Positions 13,681-21,473 of a stretch of 64,000 nt of DNA are shown here, in pieces (the first letter of the stretch is position 1; every line of letters begins with the position of its first letter). The position numbers and the translations under genes were made by a program. The DNA is taken from positions 1-64,000 of the forward strand of contig CAZYQW010000141.1 in assembly GCA_964649825.1 (NCBI GenBank), written 5' to 3'. This stretch comes from CAZYQW01 sp964649825. GTDB lineage: Bacteria > Planctomycetota > B15-G4 > JADJEK01. Below the pieces are notes generated by a model that saw only the letters and a program-made list of their open reading frames with translations, was not told the DNA's origin and searched no databases.

Positions 13681-16161
13681 GTGCCGATTCCCCGCGTCAT
13701 CCCGATCGTCCTCTCGCTCGTCCCCTTCGCCACGCTGCACGCGCAAGCGGTCACCTCGCCCGACGAGCACCTCGGCCGGCCCCTCGGCATGGACTTCGAG
13801 CTCGCCGACTGGAGCGAGGTCTCCGGCTACTTCCAACGCCTCGCCGCGGACAGTCCGCGCGTGCTGGTCGAGACGACGGGAACGACGACCGAAGGTCGCG
13901 ACTTCCTGCTCTCGATCGTCTCGAGCGAGGCGAACCTGGCCCGCCTCGATGACGTGAAGCGGGCGGCGGCGTGGATCGCCGATCCTCGCGGCCTCGACGA
14001 GGAGCAGAAGCGGCGGCTCATCGCGGACAGTCCCGTCGTGCTCTTCGTCTCGATCGCCATGCACTCCACCGAGACGGCCGCCCCGCAGTTCGGGATGGAG
14101 TTCGCCTACCAGCTCGCGACGTCGAACGACGAGCCGTACCGATCCGCGCGCGACAGGATGGTGGTCCTGATCGCGCCGTGCCTGAACCCGGACGGGCTCG
14201 ACCACGTCGTGACGTGGTACCGCGACACGGTCGGGACGCCGTACGAGGGGACCGGACTTCTCGAGCTGTACCAGCGCTACGCGGGCCACGACAACAACCG
14301 TGACTGGTTCATGCTGAGCCAGAAGGAGACGCAGATCGTCACGCGGCTCCTCTACTCCGATTGGCACCCCCAGGTCTACTGGGACGTCCACCAGCAGGGA
14401 CGCTCGCGCGAGCGGATGTTCGTGCCGCCGTTCCGCGATCCGCTGAACCCGAACCTCGACCCCGCGATCGTCGCCGGCATCGACGCGATCGGCTCGCGCG
14501 CGCTCCTCGACATGACCGCGGCCGGGCTCTCGGGGATCTCGACCGGTGTCACGTTCGACATGTGGTGGAACGGCGGCAACCGGAACGTGCCCGTCCGCCA
14601 CAACATCATCGGCCTCCTCACCGAGGCGGCGTCGGTGAACATCGCGTCGCCCGTGTTCCTCCCGCGGAGCGACCTTTCGGCGCCGCGCGGGATCGACGGC
14701 GGCTACGTGCCGTCGAACCGGATGCCGAGTCCGTGGCCCGGTGGCTGGTGGCGTCTCCGCGACATCATCGACTACGAGCTCGCCTTCGGCCGATCGCTGT
14801 TGGGGTCGCTGTCGCGCGAGCCCGCGACGTGGCTCCAGAACGCGCTCGAGGCGGCAGAGCGAGCCATCGACGATTCGACGCCGACGGCCCCGCGTGCGTG
14901 GGTCATCCCGTCCGACGACCGCGACCGAGCCTCGGTGCGACGGCTCGTCTGGACGTTGCTGGAGGGCGGCGTCGAGATCGACGTCGCGGAGGAAGCGTTC
15001 GTGGCCGACGACCGCTCCTGGCCGATGGGGTCGATCGTGATCCAGCGGCATCAGCCGTACGGCGCGCACGTGAAGGATCTGTTCGAGGTCCAACGGTATC
15101 CCGACGGGGAGCCTCCGTACGACGTCGCGGGCTGGACGCTCCCGTTCCTCGCCGGAGTACGCCGCGTCGAGGTGATGCGCCCGTTCGACGCCAGGGTCCG
15201 CCGGGTCGCGACCGCGGACGACGCGATCGCCGGCTTCGTGCGGCGCGAGTCCGACGACGGCGGACGCGACACGAACGACAGCGACACGTGGCTCGAGCTG
15301 TTCCGGCGCCTGAGCGCGGGAGACCACGCCGTCTTCCACGCCGAGGGCGAGCGCGCCGGCTGGGTCGTCCCCCGCGCCGGCGACGCCACCGAAGACGAAC
15401 CCCCTCACGCGACGCGGCTCGACGCGATGCCGCGCGTCGGCCTCTACGCGCCGTGGTCGGGCAACATGAGCGAGGGTTGGATGCGGTTCGTCCTCGACAC
15501 CTACGAGGTGCCGTACGTCCGAACGCGGAACGAGATGCTGCGCGCGGGACGGCTCGGCGAGTTCCTCGACGTGCTCGTCCTCCCGGGAGTGACGGCGCGC
15601 CAGATCGACGACGGCCGCGCGGACGGCTCGATCCCGCCCGGGTACGCGCGCGGTCTCGCTCCCGAGGGAGCGGTGGCGATCGAGGAGTTCGTGCGCGGCG
15701 GCGGCGTCCTCGTCGCCGTCGACTCGTCGGCGAGCTTCGCGATCGAACTGCTCGACCTGCCGATCGAGGACGTGACCTCGGGAAAGAAGGAGTTCCGCTG
15801 CCCCGGCAGCGTGCTGCGCGGCGTGCCGGAGACCCATCGCCTCACCGCCGGCCTTCCGGACTCCATCGCCCTCTTCTTCTCCGACTCGGCGGCGTTTCGC
15901 GCGACCGACGCGAAGAACGAGCGCGTCCGCTCGATCACGACGCTGCTCCGCTATGCGAATTCGCGGACGCTCCTCTCCGGCTGGATCCGCGAGCCCGAGG
16001 CGATCGGCGGCGCGGCCGCGTGGATGCGCGTGCGGTACGGCGACGGCGTCGTCCACTTGTTCGGGTTCCCGCCGCAGTATCGGAGCTGGTCGCAGGGGAC
16101 CTTCCAGCTCCTCTTCCGCGCGCTGCTGCTCGACCACCGCACGGAGCCGGACGGAGAGTGA
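13681..16161 (+). CDS. secreted M14-family zinc carboxypeptidase-like protein
   Basis: 826 residues with a Sec signal peptide ending ATLHAQA. The M14 catalytic domain occupies roughly 30-330. Zinc ligands are His128 and Glu131 (AMHSTE) and His237 (WDVHQQG); the likely general base is Glu315 (LLTEAAS). The remaining ~500 residues are a C-terminal extension found in large secreted M14 peptidases, ending with a ThuA/glutamine-amidotransferase-like region (about 580-820) that need not be catalytic. It would trim peptides outside the cytoplasm. GTG start with GAGGAA upstream. A tiny lipoprotein-like frame starts inside its stop codon. Confidence 0.85.
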   Translation: MPIPRVIPIVLSLVPFATLHAQAVTSPDEHLGRPLGMDFELADWSEVSGYFQRLAADSPRVLVETTGTTTEGRDFLLSIVSSEANLARLDDVKRAAAWIADPRGLDEEQKRRLIADSPVVLFVSIAMHSTETAAPQFGMEFAYQLATSNDEPYRSARDRMVVLIAPCLNPDGLDHVVTWYRDTVGTPYEGTGLLELYQRYAGHDNNRDWFMLSQKETQIVTRLLYSDWHPQVYWDVHQQGRSRERMFVPPFRDPLNPNLDPAIVAGIDAIGSRALLDMTAAGLSGISTGVTFDMWWNGGNRNVPVRHNIIGLLTEAASVNIASPVFLPRSDLSAPRGIDGGYVPSNRMPSPWPGGWWRLRDIIDYELAFGRSLLGSLSREPATWLQNALEAAERAIDDSTPTAPRAWVIPSDDRDRASVRRLVWTLLEGGVEIDVAEEAFVADDRSWPMGSIVIQRHQPYGAHVKDLFEVQRYPDGEPPYDVAGWTLPFLAGVRRVEVMRPFDARVRRVATADDAIAGFVRRESDDGGRDTNDSDTWLELFRRLSAGDHAVFHAEGERAGWVVPRAGDATEDEPPHATRLDAMPRVGLYAPWSGNMSEGWMRFVLDTYEVPYVRTRNEMLRAGRLGEFLDVLVLPGVTARQIDDGRADGSIPPGYARGLAPEGAVAIEEFVRGGGVLVAVDSSASFAIELLDLPIEDVTSGKKEFRCPGSVLRGVPETHRLTAGLPDSIALFFSDSAAFRATDAKNERVRSITTLLRYANSRTLLSGWIREPEAIGGAAAWMRVRYGDGVVHLFGFPPQYRSWSQGTFQLLFRALLLDHRTEPDGE

Positions 16162-16333
16162 GAGGCGCGGTCGCGATCCTCTGCGCGGGGCTCGCCGCGG
16201 CCGGCTGCTCGACGGCCCCGGTCGGCGCGCCGCCGCTGGATCGTCCGTCGCCGACCCGACGAGCGCCGCCGCGGAGCGCGTCCGGGCCGCGGGGTTCGGG
16301 GTCGCGCGGGAGGGGCAGCTCTTCGAGCTCTGA
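16158..16333 (+). pseudogene. small lipoprotein gene, apparently frameshifted
   Basis: A GTG overlapping the M14 stop opens MRGAVAILCAGLAAAGCSTAP, a textbook lipoprotein signal with the lipobox AAGC. About 30 codons on, that frame turns into Arg/Ser-rich junk, while a neighbouring frame reads VADPTSAAAERVRAAGFGV and ends in TGA at 16331. Codon use switches frame near 16240-16260, so a one-base indel (or assembly error) has probably split a gene of about 57 codons. No homologue is recognised, and chance cannot be excluded given the high GC. Confidence 0.3.
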
Positions 16334-16476
16334 GGTGAGAGCTCGGAAGCGATCGCCGGCACGCCTCCCGCTGGCACCCGCGCGCTCCAACGGCGCCGCC
16401 TACGAGCTTGCCCGTCGTTCCTCGGTACGGTAGGACGTCTCGAACCACTCCGACCCTCGTCTCCACGGACCGAACC

Positions 16477-17331
16477 ATGACCGACTCGATCCAGAACGTG
16501 CTGGTGATCGGCGCCGGCACGATGGGCCACGGCATCGCCCAGGTCGCCGCGATGTCCGGCTGCCGCGTACGCCTCTATGACGTCGACGCCAATTTCGTCG
16601 AGAGCGCGATCGCGCGCGTGGCCGCGAACCTCGAGAAAGGTGTCGAGAAAGGGAAGGTGACGCACGAAGAACGCGATGCCGCGATCGCCCGCGTCGAAGC
16701 CACGCACGACCTGTCGGACGCGAGCGAGGGCATCGACCTCGCGGTCGAGGCGGTGCCGGAGACGTTGGATCTGAAGCTCGACGCGCTGCGTCAGGTCCAC
16801 GAGGCCGCCCCCGAGTCCGCGATCCTCGCGTCGAACACGTCGTCGCTCTCGCTGACCGCCATCGCGGCGGGCGCGGGCCGACCCGACCGCACGATCGGGC
16901 TGCACTTCTTCAACCCCGTCCACATCATGAAGCTCCTCGAGATCGTCGTCGCCGAGCAGACGTCGCCCGACACGCTCGCGCGCTGCCGCGCGTTCGGCGA
17001 TCGCATCGGCAAAACGTCGATCGTCGTCAACGACTCGCCCGGCTTCGCCACGAGCCGCCTCGGCCTCGTCATCGGTCTGGAGGCGATGCGCATGCTCGAG
17101 ACAGGCGTCGCGTCCGCCGAGGACATCGACAAGGCAATGGAGCTCGGCTACGCGCACCCCATGGGACCCCTCGAACTGACCGACCTCGTCGGCCTCGACG
17201 TCCGCCTCGCGATCGCCGAGCACCTGCAGAGGGAGGTCGGAGAGCAGTTTCGCCCGCCGGCGATCCTGCGCCGCCTCGTGCGCGCCGGGAAGCTCGGCAA
17301 GAAGACCGGCGAGGGGTTCTACAAGTGGTAG
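16477..17331 (+). CDS. 3-hydroxybutyryl-CoA / 3-hydroxyacyl-CoA dehydrogenase
   Basis: 284 residues, the exact size of single-domain bacterial 3-hydroxybutyryl-CoA dehydrogenases. The NAD-binding turn GAGTMGHGIAQ (12-22) is followed by EAVPE, SNTSSL and GLHFFNPVHIMKL; the last gives the catalytic histidine. The C-terminal helical domain has NDSPGF...R and GYAHPMGPLELTDLVGLD, and ends KKTGEGFYKW as in the family. It interconverts 3-hydroxyacyl-CoA and 3-oxoacyl-CoA with NAD(P). The enoyl-CoA hydratases in the first 6.5 kb would supply its substrate. The ATG has only a weak upstream site. The function is firmly recognised; the chain length is not known. Confidence 0.94.
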   Translation: MTDSIQNVLVIGAGTMGHGIAQVAAMSGCRVRLYDVDANFVESAIARVAANLEKGVEKGKVTHEERDAAIARVEATHDLSDASEGIDLAVEAVPETLDLKLDALRQVHEAAPESAILASNTSSLSLTAIAAGAGRPDRTIGLHFFNPVHIMKLLEIVVAEQTSPDTLARCRAFGDRIGKTSIVVNDSPGFATSRLGLVIGLEAMRMLETGVASAEDIDKAMELGYAHPMGPLELTDLVGLDVRLAIAEHLQREVGEQFRPPAILRRLVRAGKLGKKTGEGFYKW

Positions 17332-17422
17332 GGGCCGTCCGCTCCTGCGCCACGGCTCGATCGCGCGGTCCACGCGAGCGAGCTCCACGGTAGGTTCGTC
17401 GCAAGCGGGCGATGACGACCCG

Positions 17423-18235
17423 TCACCTCGCGGCGAGAGCGCGATCCACGACCTCGCCGACCTCGCCGCGGGTCAGCTTCCTTCGCCCCGCCGAGAGCGC
17501 GTCCTGCGTCGCCGTGGCGAGCGCGAGCGGGATGGCGCAGAAGTCGCGGATCGGCCCCTCCGGCAACGATCGCGTGTAGCGGTCGGCGACCTCGAGGTTC
17601 CTGCGCGCGTACGCGTGCATCCGCTCCAACGGCCAGCCGTCGGGGAAGAAGTCGGCGCCGGCGGAGAGGTCCTCCTCGCGGTTGCGGAGGATGTTCACCG
17701 CCTGCAGCCCGCGGCCGAAGGCAAGCGCCTCGGCGCGATCGGTCTGCGTGCCGTCGTGCCACGCGAAGAGGTCGGACAGAAGGAGGCCGACGGCCCCGGC
17801 CACGCCGTAGGTGTACCGGTCTAGGTCGGCCTCGTCACGGATGCGGAAGTCGACCTCGACCCAGTGGGCCATGCGATCCGCCATCGCGGCGATCGCGTCC
17901 CAGACCCGGGCGTGCACGGGCGCCGGCGCCAGGAGGGCCCACTCGCCGAGCCTCACCGTCACTTCGGGAAGACCCCGGCCGTCGCGGTCGAACGCGCGGG
18001 CGAACGCGTCGGCGGACGGCTCGTCCACCGTCGCCTGGAACGCGAGGCTGATCGCGCGCAGGAGCCGGGCTCGCACGCGCGCGTCGATCGCGCGCGCGTC
18101 CTCGATCTCATCGATCGACCGCATGCAAAGGTAGGCGGACGCCACCGCCTCGCGCAGCGGCCTCGGCAGCCGCACGATCGGGATGTAGAACGTGCGGCTC
18201 GTCTCTTCCAAAACGCGGAACGCGTCGGCGGACAA
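17423..18235 (-). CDS. squalene/phytoene synthase family protein
   Basis: 270 residues of the trans-isoprenyl head-to-head synthase fold. The two Asp-rich motifs that bind the diphosphate-Mg clusters are DEIED (42-46) and NILRNREED (near residue 187). Between them are YTYGVAGAVG and GLQAVN. It should condense two prenyl diphosphates, giving squalene or a phytoene-type product for hopanoids or carotenoids. The NREED version of motif two is nearer to squalene synthases than to CrtB, but the branch is not certain, and no HpnC/HpnE partner is next to it. The start is TTG at 18235, chosen because a GGAGGG site lies six bases upstream and no ATG fits. Confidence 0.85.
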   Translation of the reverse strand: MSADAFRVLEETSRTFYIPIVRLPRPLREAVASAYLCMRSIDEIEDARAIDARVRARLLRAISLAFQATVDEPSADAFARAFDRDGRGLPEVTVRLGEWALLAPAPVHARVWDAIAAMADRMAHWVEVDFRIRDEADLDRYTYGVAGAVGLLLSDLFAWHDGTQTDRAEALAFGRGLQAVNILRNREEDLSAGADFFPDGWPLERMHAYARRNLEVADRYTRSLPEGPIRDFCAIPLALATATQDALSAGRRKLTRGEVGEVVDRALAAR

Positions 18236-18322
18236 TCGAATCCCTCCGTTCGAGCGGTCTGGGACGAGGAAGGCGCATGTTAGCGCCCGGTCCCTCCCTG
18301 GCCGCCGAAAGATTCGCTTCGA

Positions 18323-21300
18323 TCATCCGCCGCTCCCGGCCTCATCCGGCGGCGGCTCGACCACGTCGACCGGCGCGACGGGCTCGGGCCGTACGACGGC
18401 GGCGGAGAGCCCCGTCACCGGTACGCGCAGCTTCACCGACCCGAGGTCTTGATCGCTGCCGAACACGCGGACCTCGTACTCGCCGGGGTCGATGTCCTCG
18501 ACGTGGAACCGCATCGTCTCGGGATCGACGCGGGCGAAGCCGCCGAACTGCTCCTCGTGGAGGGTCACCACCGGATCGAAGTAGACGAAGAGGTACGGCG
18601 GACTCCCGGCTTCGGCCGGCAGCTCGACGCGACCCTCGACGTCGACCGCTCCGGCCAGCATGAGATCGATCGGCGGCGGAGCTCCGCGGGCGGGGACCAC
18701 GACCTCGCCACCCGCGCCGCGCGCGAAGCCACGCGCCTCCGCGAGGATCGAGTACGTCCCCTGCGGCACGATCTCGAGCTCGAAGGCGCCGTGTTCGTCC
18801 GTCGCGGTCTGAAGCCGGATCCCGTCCGACTTCGCCTCGCCGCTTGCGAAGAGATGGACGCGCGCGTACGGGATCGGTGCTCCGTCGCGCGCCGCGCGGA
18901 CGCGGCCGCGGACGTAGCCGGTCTCGATCGAGAACTCGACGGTCTCCACCGCGGACGGCTCGAGGTGCAGCGCGCGCACCGCCAGGATGCCCTCGCGCTC
19001 GCCGGATCCGCGGCGAACGACGACCCGGAGGTCGCCGGCGAACACCTCGCCCAGGTCGAACACTCCCGCGTCGTTCGTGTACGCGTCGCGCGAGCGGTGC
19101 TCGCGGCCGACCTCGGTCGCCTCGACGGCGAGGTCCGCGGCCGGCCGGCCGTTCACGAGGACACGCCCGAGCACGCGCCCGCGCGGCCCCGTCCCGTCGA
19201 GCCGCTGCACATCGATGTCGAGGACGGTCGTCCCACCCTCGACGATGGTCGCCTGCCGCGTCATGCCGTCGGCGTCGTGCGCGCGATCGGCCTCGAGCTC
19301 TGCGCCCGTCCGCAGCTCGCCGTCGCTCGATTCCACTTCGACCTTGGTACCCGCGAAGAGGCCGACGCCGGACCAGGGGCCGCCGCCGTCGAAGTCCATG
19401 CCGCCGATGTCGGCGAGCCGGCGTCGCTCCATCGCCGCCACCTCGTAGAGCCCCGCCTCGAGGTGCGTCATCTCGTACGCGCCTTCATCGTCGGTGCGCG
19501 TCCACCGCGGCAGTTGCTGCTCGCCGCCGGCGGGGATCGCCAGCACCCAGTACGGCTCCGGTACGAGGGCGCCGCCTTTGTAGACGTGTCCGGCCAGGAC
19601 TCCGCCGCGGCCGAGCTCGACGCGGATCGGCGGTCCGGGCGCGACGAGCGTCGCGCGCGCGATCGCGTACGCGGGATGGAAGATCGCGACCTTCATCTCG
19701 CCCTCGGGCAATCCCTCGAGCACCGCGACGCCGTTCCGGTCGGTGCGACGGGTGACGAGCGGCGCGATCTCGATCGGGTTGTCGTCCGATTCCTCGAGGT
19801 AGACGGACGCGGCCGCCCACTCGATCGGCCGCCCGTCCTCGCGCGCCACGACCTGCACGTGGCCGCGCCGCTCGGGCGGCAGCACGACGTCGATCGAGAC
19901 GGCACCCCGTCGCAGGTCGACCTTCTCGTCCCTCACGGAAAAGCCGTTCGCGCGAACGAGGATCCGGTACTCGGCCGGCGCGAGCCCGAAGACGTGGACG
20001 GATCCGTCGTCGCGCGCCTCCTTGCGCGTCGCGATCGGCAGCGGGGGGACGAGGAGGAAGCTCGTCCCCATCTCGGAGACGGGCTGGATCGTCACGTGCG
20101 GATGCCGGAGGATCTCGCCGCTCGCGTCGCGCGCGGTCACGTCGACGTGAGTGGTCGGATCGAGGCGAATCGTCGGCTCATCGAGCCCCGGGACGACGCC
20201 GACCTGCACCTGCCACGTCGCTTCGTCGGGCCCGCGCACCGCGATCGTGTGCTCGGTGTCCCGAAGTCCCGGCGCGCGAAACGCGCCGCTCTCGTCGGAC
20301 GTCGCGACCGGCACGAGGAGCGCCGCCGGGAAGAACGGGATCGGCACGCCGGCGAGGATCTCCGCGCCGGCCACCGGCTCCTCCTCGCCTTCGATGCCGC
20401 GCACCACGCGGCCGACCAACGCCTGGCCGAACCCGAGCCGTAGGTCGGGCACCTCACGGTCGCCGCCGCTGCCGGTCGGGATCGGACCGCGCGTCACCGG
20501 CGTGTACCCCGAACGGTCGACGTGCAGCGTGACGGTGCCGATCGGAACTCCGGCGAGACGGAACGTCCCGTCTTCGCCCGAGCGGGTCTCGTGGATCGGC
20601 AGGCGATCGAACACGCGGAACACGATCGGGGGGATCGAGAAGACCGTCCAGTCGGCAGCGGGGGGAACCTGCGCGCCGACCGCGCATCCCGGCTTCACGT
20701 CGCCGAGCCCGAACGTGAACGCCTCGACGGGAATCTGGGTGGCGCGTACGCGGGCTCCCGCCACCGGCTCGTCGTCCTCGTCGACGACGCGGCCGATCAG
20801 CGTCACGTACGGAGGCAGCACGATGTCGCCGACGTCGACCACCGCGCCGGGGGCGGGCGGCAGGTCCACGAGCTCGTACGTGGCCCGCGGCCCGCCGATG
20901 TCGATGGCGATGAGGAAGTAGCCTTTGGGGTCGATCCCGTCGAATCGAAAGCGTCCCTCGTCGTCGGTCCGCGCGTCCGCCGCCACGAACCGGACGTCGG
21001 GGAGCTCGTCCTCGAACCACGCGCGCTGGTCCGGCAGGAGCTGGAGCAAGTTGCCGCCGACCAGCTCGAGGGGGAGCTTCGCCAGCGGCGTGCGATCGTG
21101 ATCGAGGACGCGCCCGACGATCGCGCCGAGGGACGCGGTGAACGACGCGGGCGGCTCGCCGGCCGGCCTCGCCTCGGCGGCCGCCGCCTCGCGGCCGGCC
21201 GGCTCGACGCGAGGTTCGGGGTCGGGGACGGCGCGGTCGGTTGGCTCGGTTCGGACGGCGGCGCCGGCGGCCGCGGACGTGGCCGCGCCGGGATCCTCGA

Positions 21301-21370
21301 GGGTGGTCAGGAACCAGGCGCCGGCCGAGAACAGGACCAGCGCGAGAAGACCGAGAATCGGTCGAGTCAT
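18323..21370 (-). CDS. large membrane-anchored protein with nine carboxypeptidase-regulatory-like modules (copy 3)
   Basis: 1015 residues. One N-terminal transmembrane segment (about 5-21) is followed by a Pro/Ala/Glu-rich linker and nine successive Ig-like beta modules of the CarboxypepD_reg type, recognised by openings such as IVGRVLDHDRTPL, LIGRVVDEDDEPVAGARV, LVGRVVRG, LAGHVYKGG, VRGRVRAARDGAPI and DVEGRVELPA. Each module ends with a G.F.f..i..G.Y.l pattern. No catalytic domain is present, so the role is probably structural or adhesive in the periplasm or at the cell surface. It is the last of three adjacent genes of the same design. The start is ATG at 21370 with GGAGAGG seven bases upstream. 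The segment before module 2 and the GPIPTGSGGDREV linker are shared with its neighbours. Confidence 0.8.
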   Translation of the reverse strand: MTRPILGLLALVLFSAGAWFLTTLEDPGAATSAAAGAAVRTEPTDRAVPDPEPRVEPAGREAAAAEARPAGEPPASFTASLGAIVGRVLDHDRTPLAKLPLELVGGNLLQLLPDQRAWFEDELPDVRFVAADARTDDEGRFRFDGIDPKGYFLIAIDIGGPRATYELVDLPPAPGAVVDVGDIVLPPYVTLIGRVVDEDDEPVAGARVRATQIPVEAFTFGLGDVKPGCAVGAQVPPAADWTVFSIPPIVFRVFDRLPIHETRSGEDGTFRLAGVPIGTVTLHVDRSGYTPVTRGPIPTGSGGDREVPDLRLGFGQALVGRVVRGIEGEEEPVAGAEILAGVPIPFFPAALLVPVATSDESGAFRAPGLRDTEHTIAVRGPDEATWQVQVGVVPGLDEPTIRLDPTTHVDVTARDASGEILRHPHVTIQPVSEMGTSFLLVPPLPIATRKEARDDGSVHVFGLAPAEYRILVRANGFSVRDEKVDLRRGAVSIDVVLPPERRGHVQVVAREDGRPIEWAAASVYLEESDDNPIEIAPLVTRRTDRNGVAVLEGLPEGEMKVAIFHPAYAIARATLVAPGPPIRVELGRGGVLAGHVYKGGALVPEPYWVLAIPAGGEQQLPRWTRTDDEGAYEMTHLEAGLYEVAAMERRRLADIGGMDFDGGGPWSGVGLFAGTKVEVESSDGELRTGAELEADRAHDADGMTRQATIVEGGTTVLDIDVQRLDGTGPRGRVLGRVLVNGRPAADLAVEATEVGREHRSRDAYTNDAGVFDLGEVFAGDLRVVVRRGSGEREGILAVRALHLEPSAVETVEFSIETGYVRGRVRAARDGAPIPYARVHLFASGEAKSDGIRLQTATDEHGAFELEIVPQGTYSILAEARGFARGAGGEVVVPARGAPPPIDLMLAGAVDVEGRVELPAEAGSPPYLFVYFDPVVTLHEEQFGGFARVDPETMRFHVEDIDPGEYEVRVFGSDQDLGSVKLRVPVTGLSAAVVRPEPVAPVDVVEPPPDEAGSGG

Positions 21371-21473
21371 GGCAGAACCTCTCCGCAGTTGCGAAGGGGT
21401 CCCCGTCGATCGAGAGCGCGGTCATCGTAGCAGCCGCGCGCCGCGCGCCGTCCCTCGTTTTCGAAGCGCGACC

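Noticed and set aside
13429..17388. 1319-codon minus-strand open frame
   Set aside because: Antisense to the M14 peptidase and 3-hydroxyacyl-CoA dehydrogenase genes, low-complexity translation, no start with a ribosome site and no motif.
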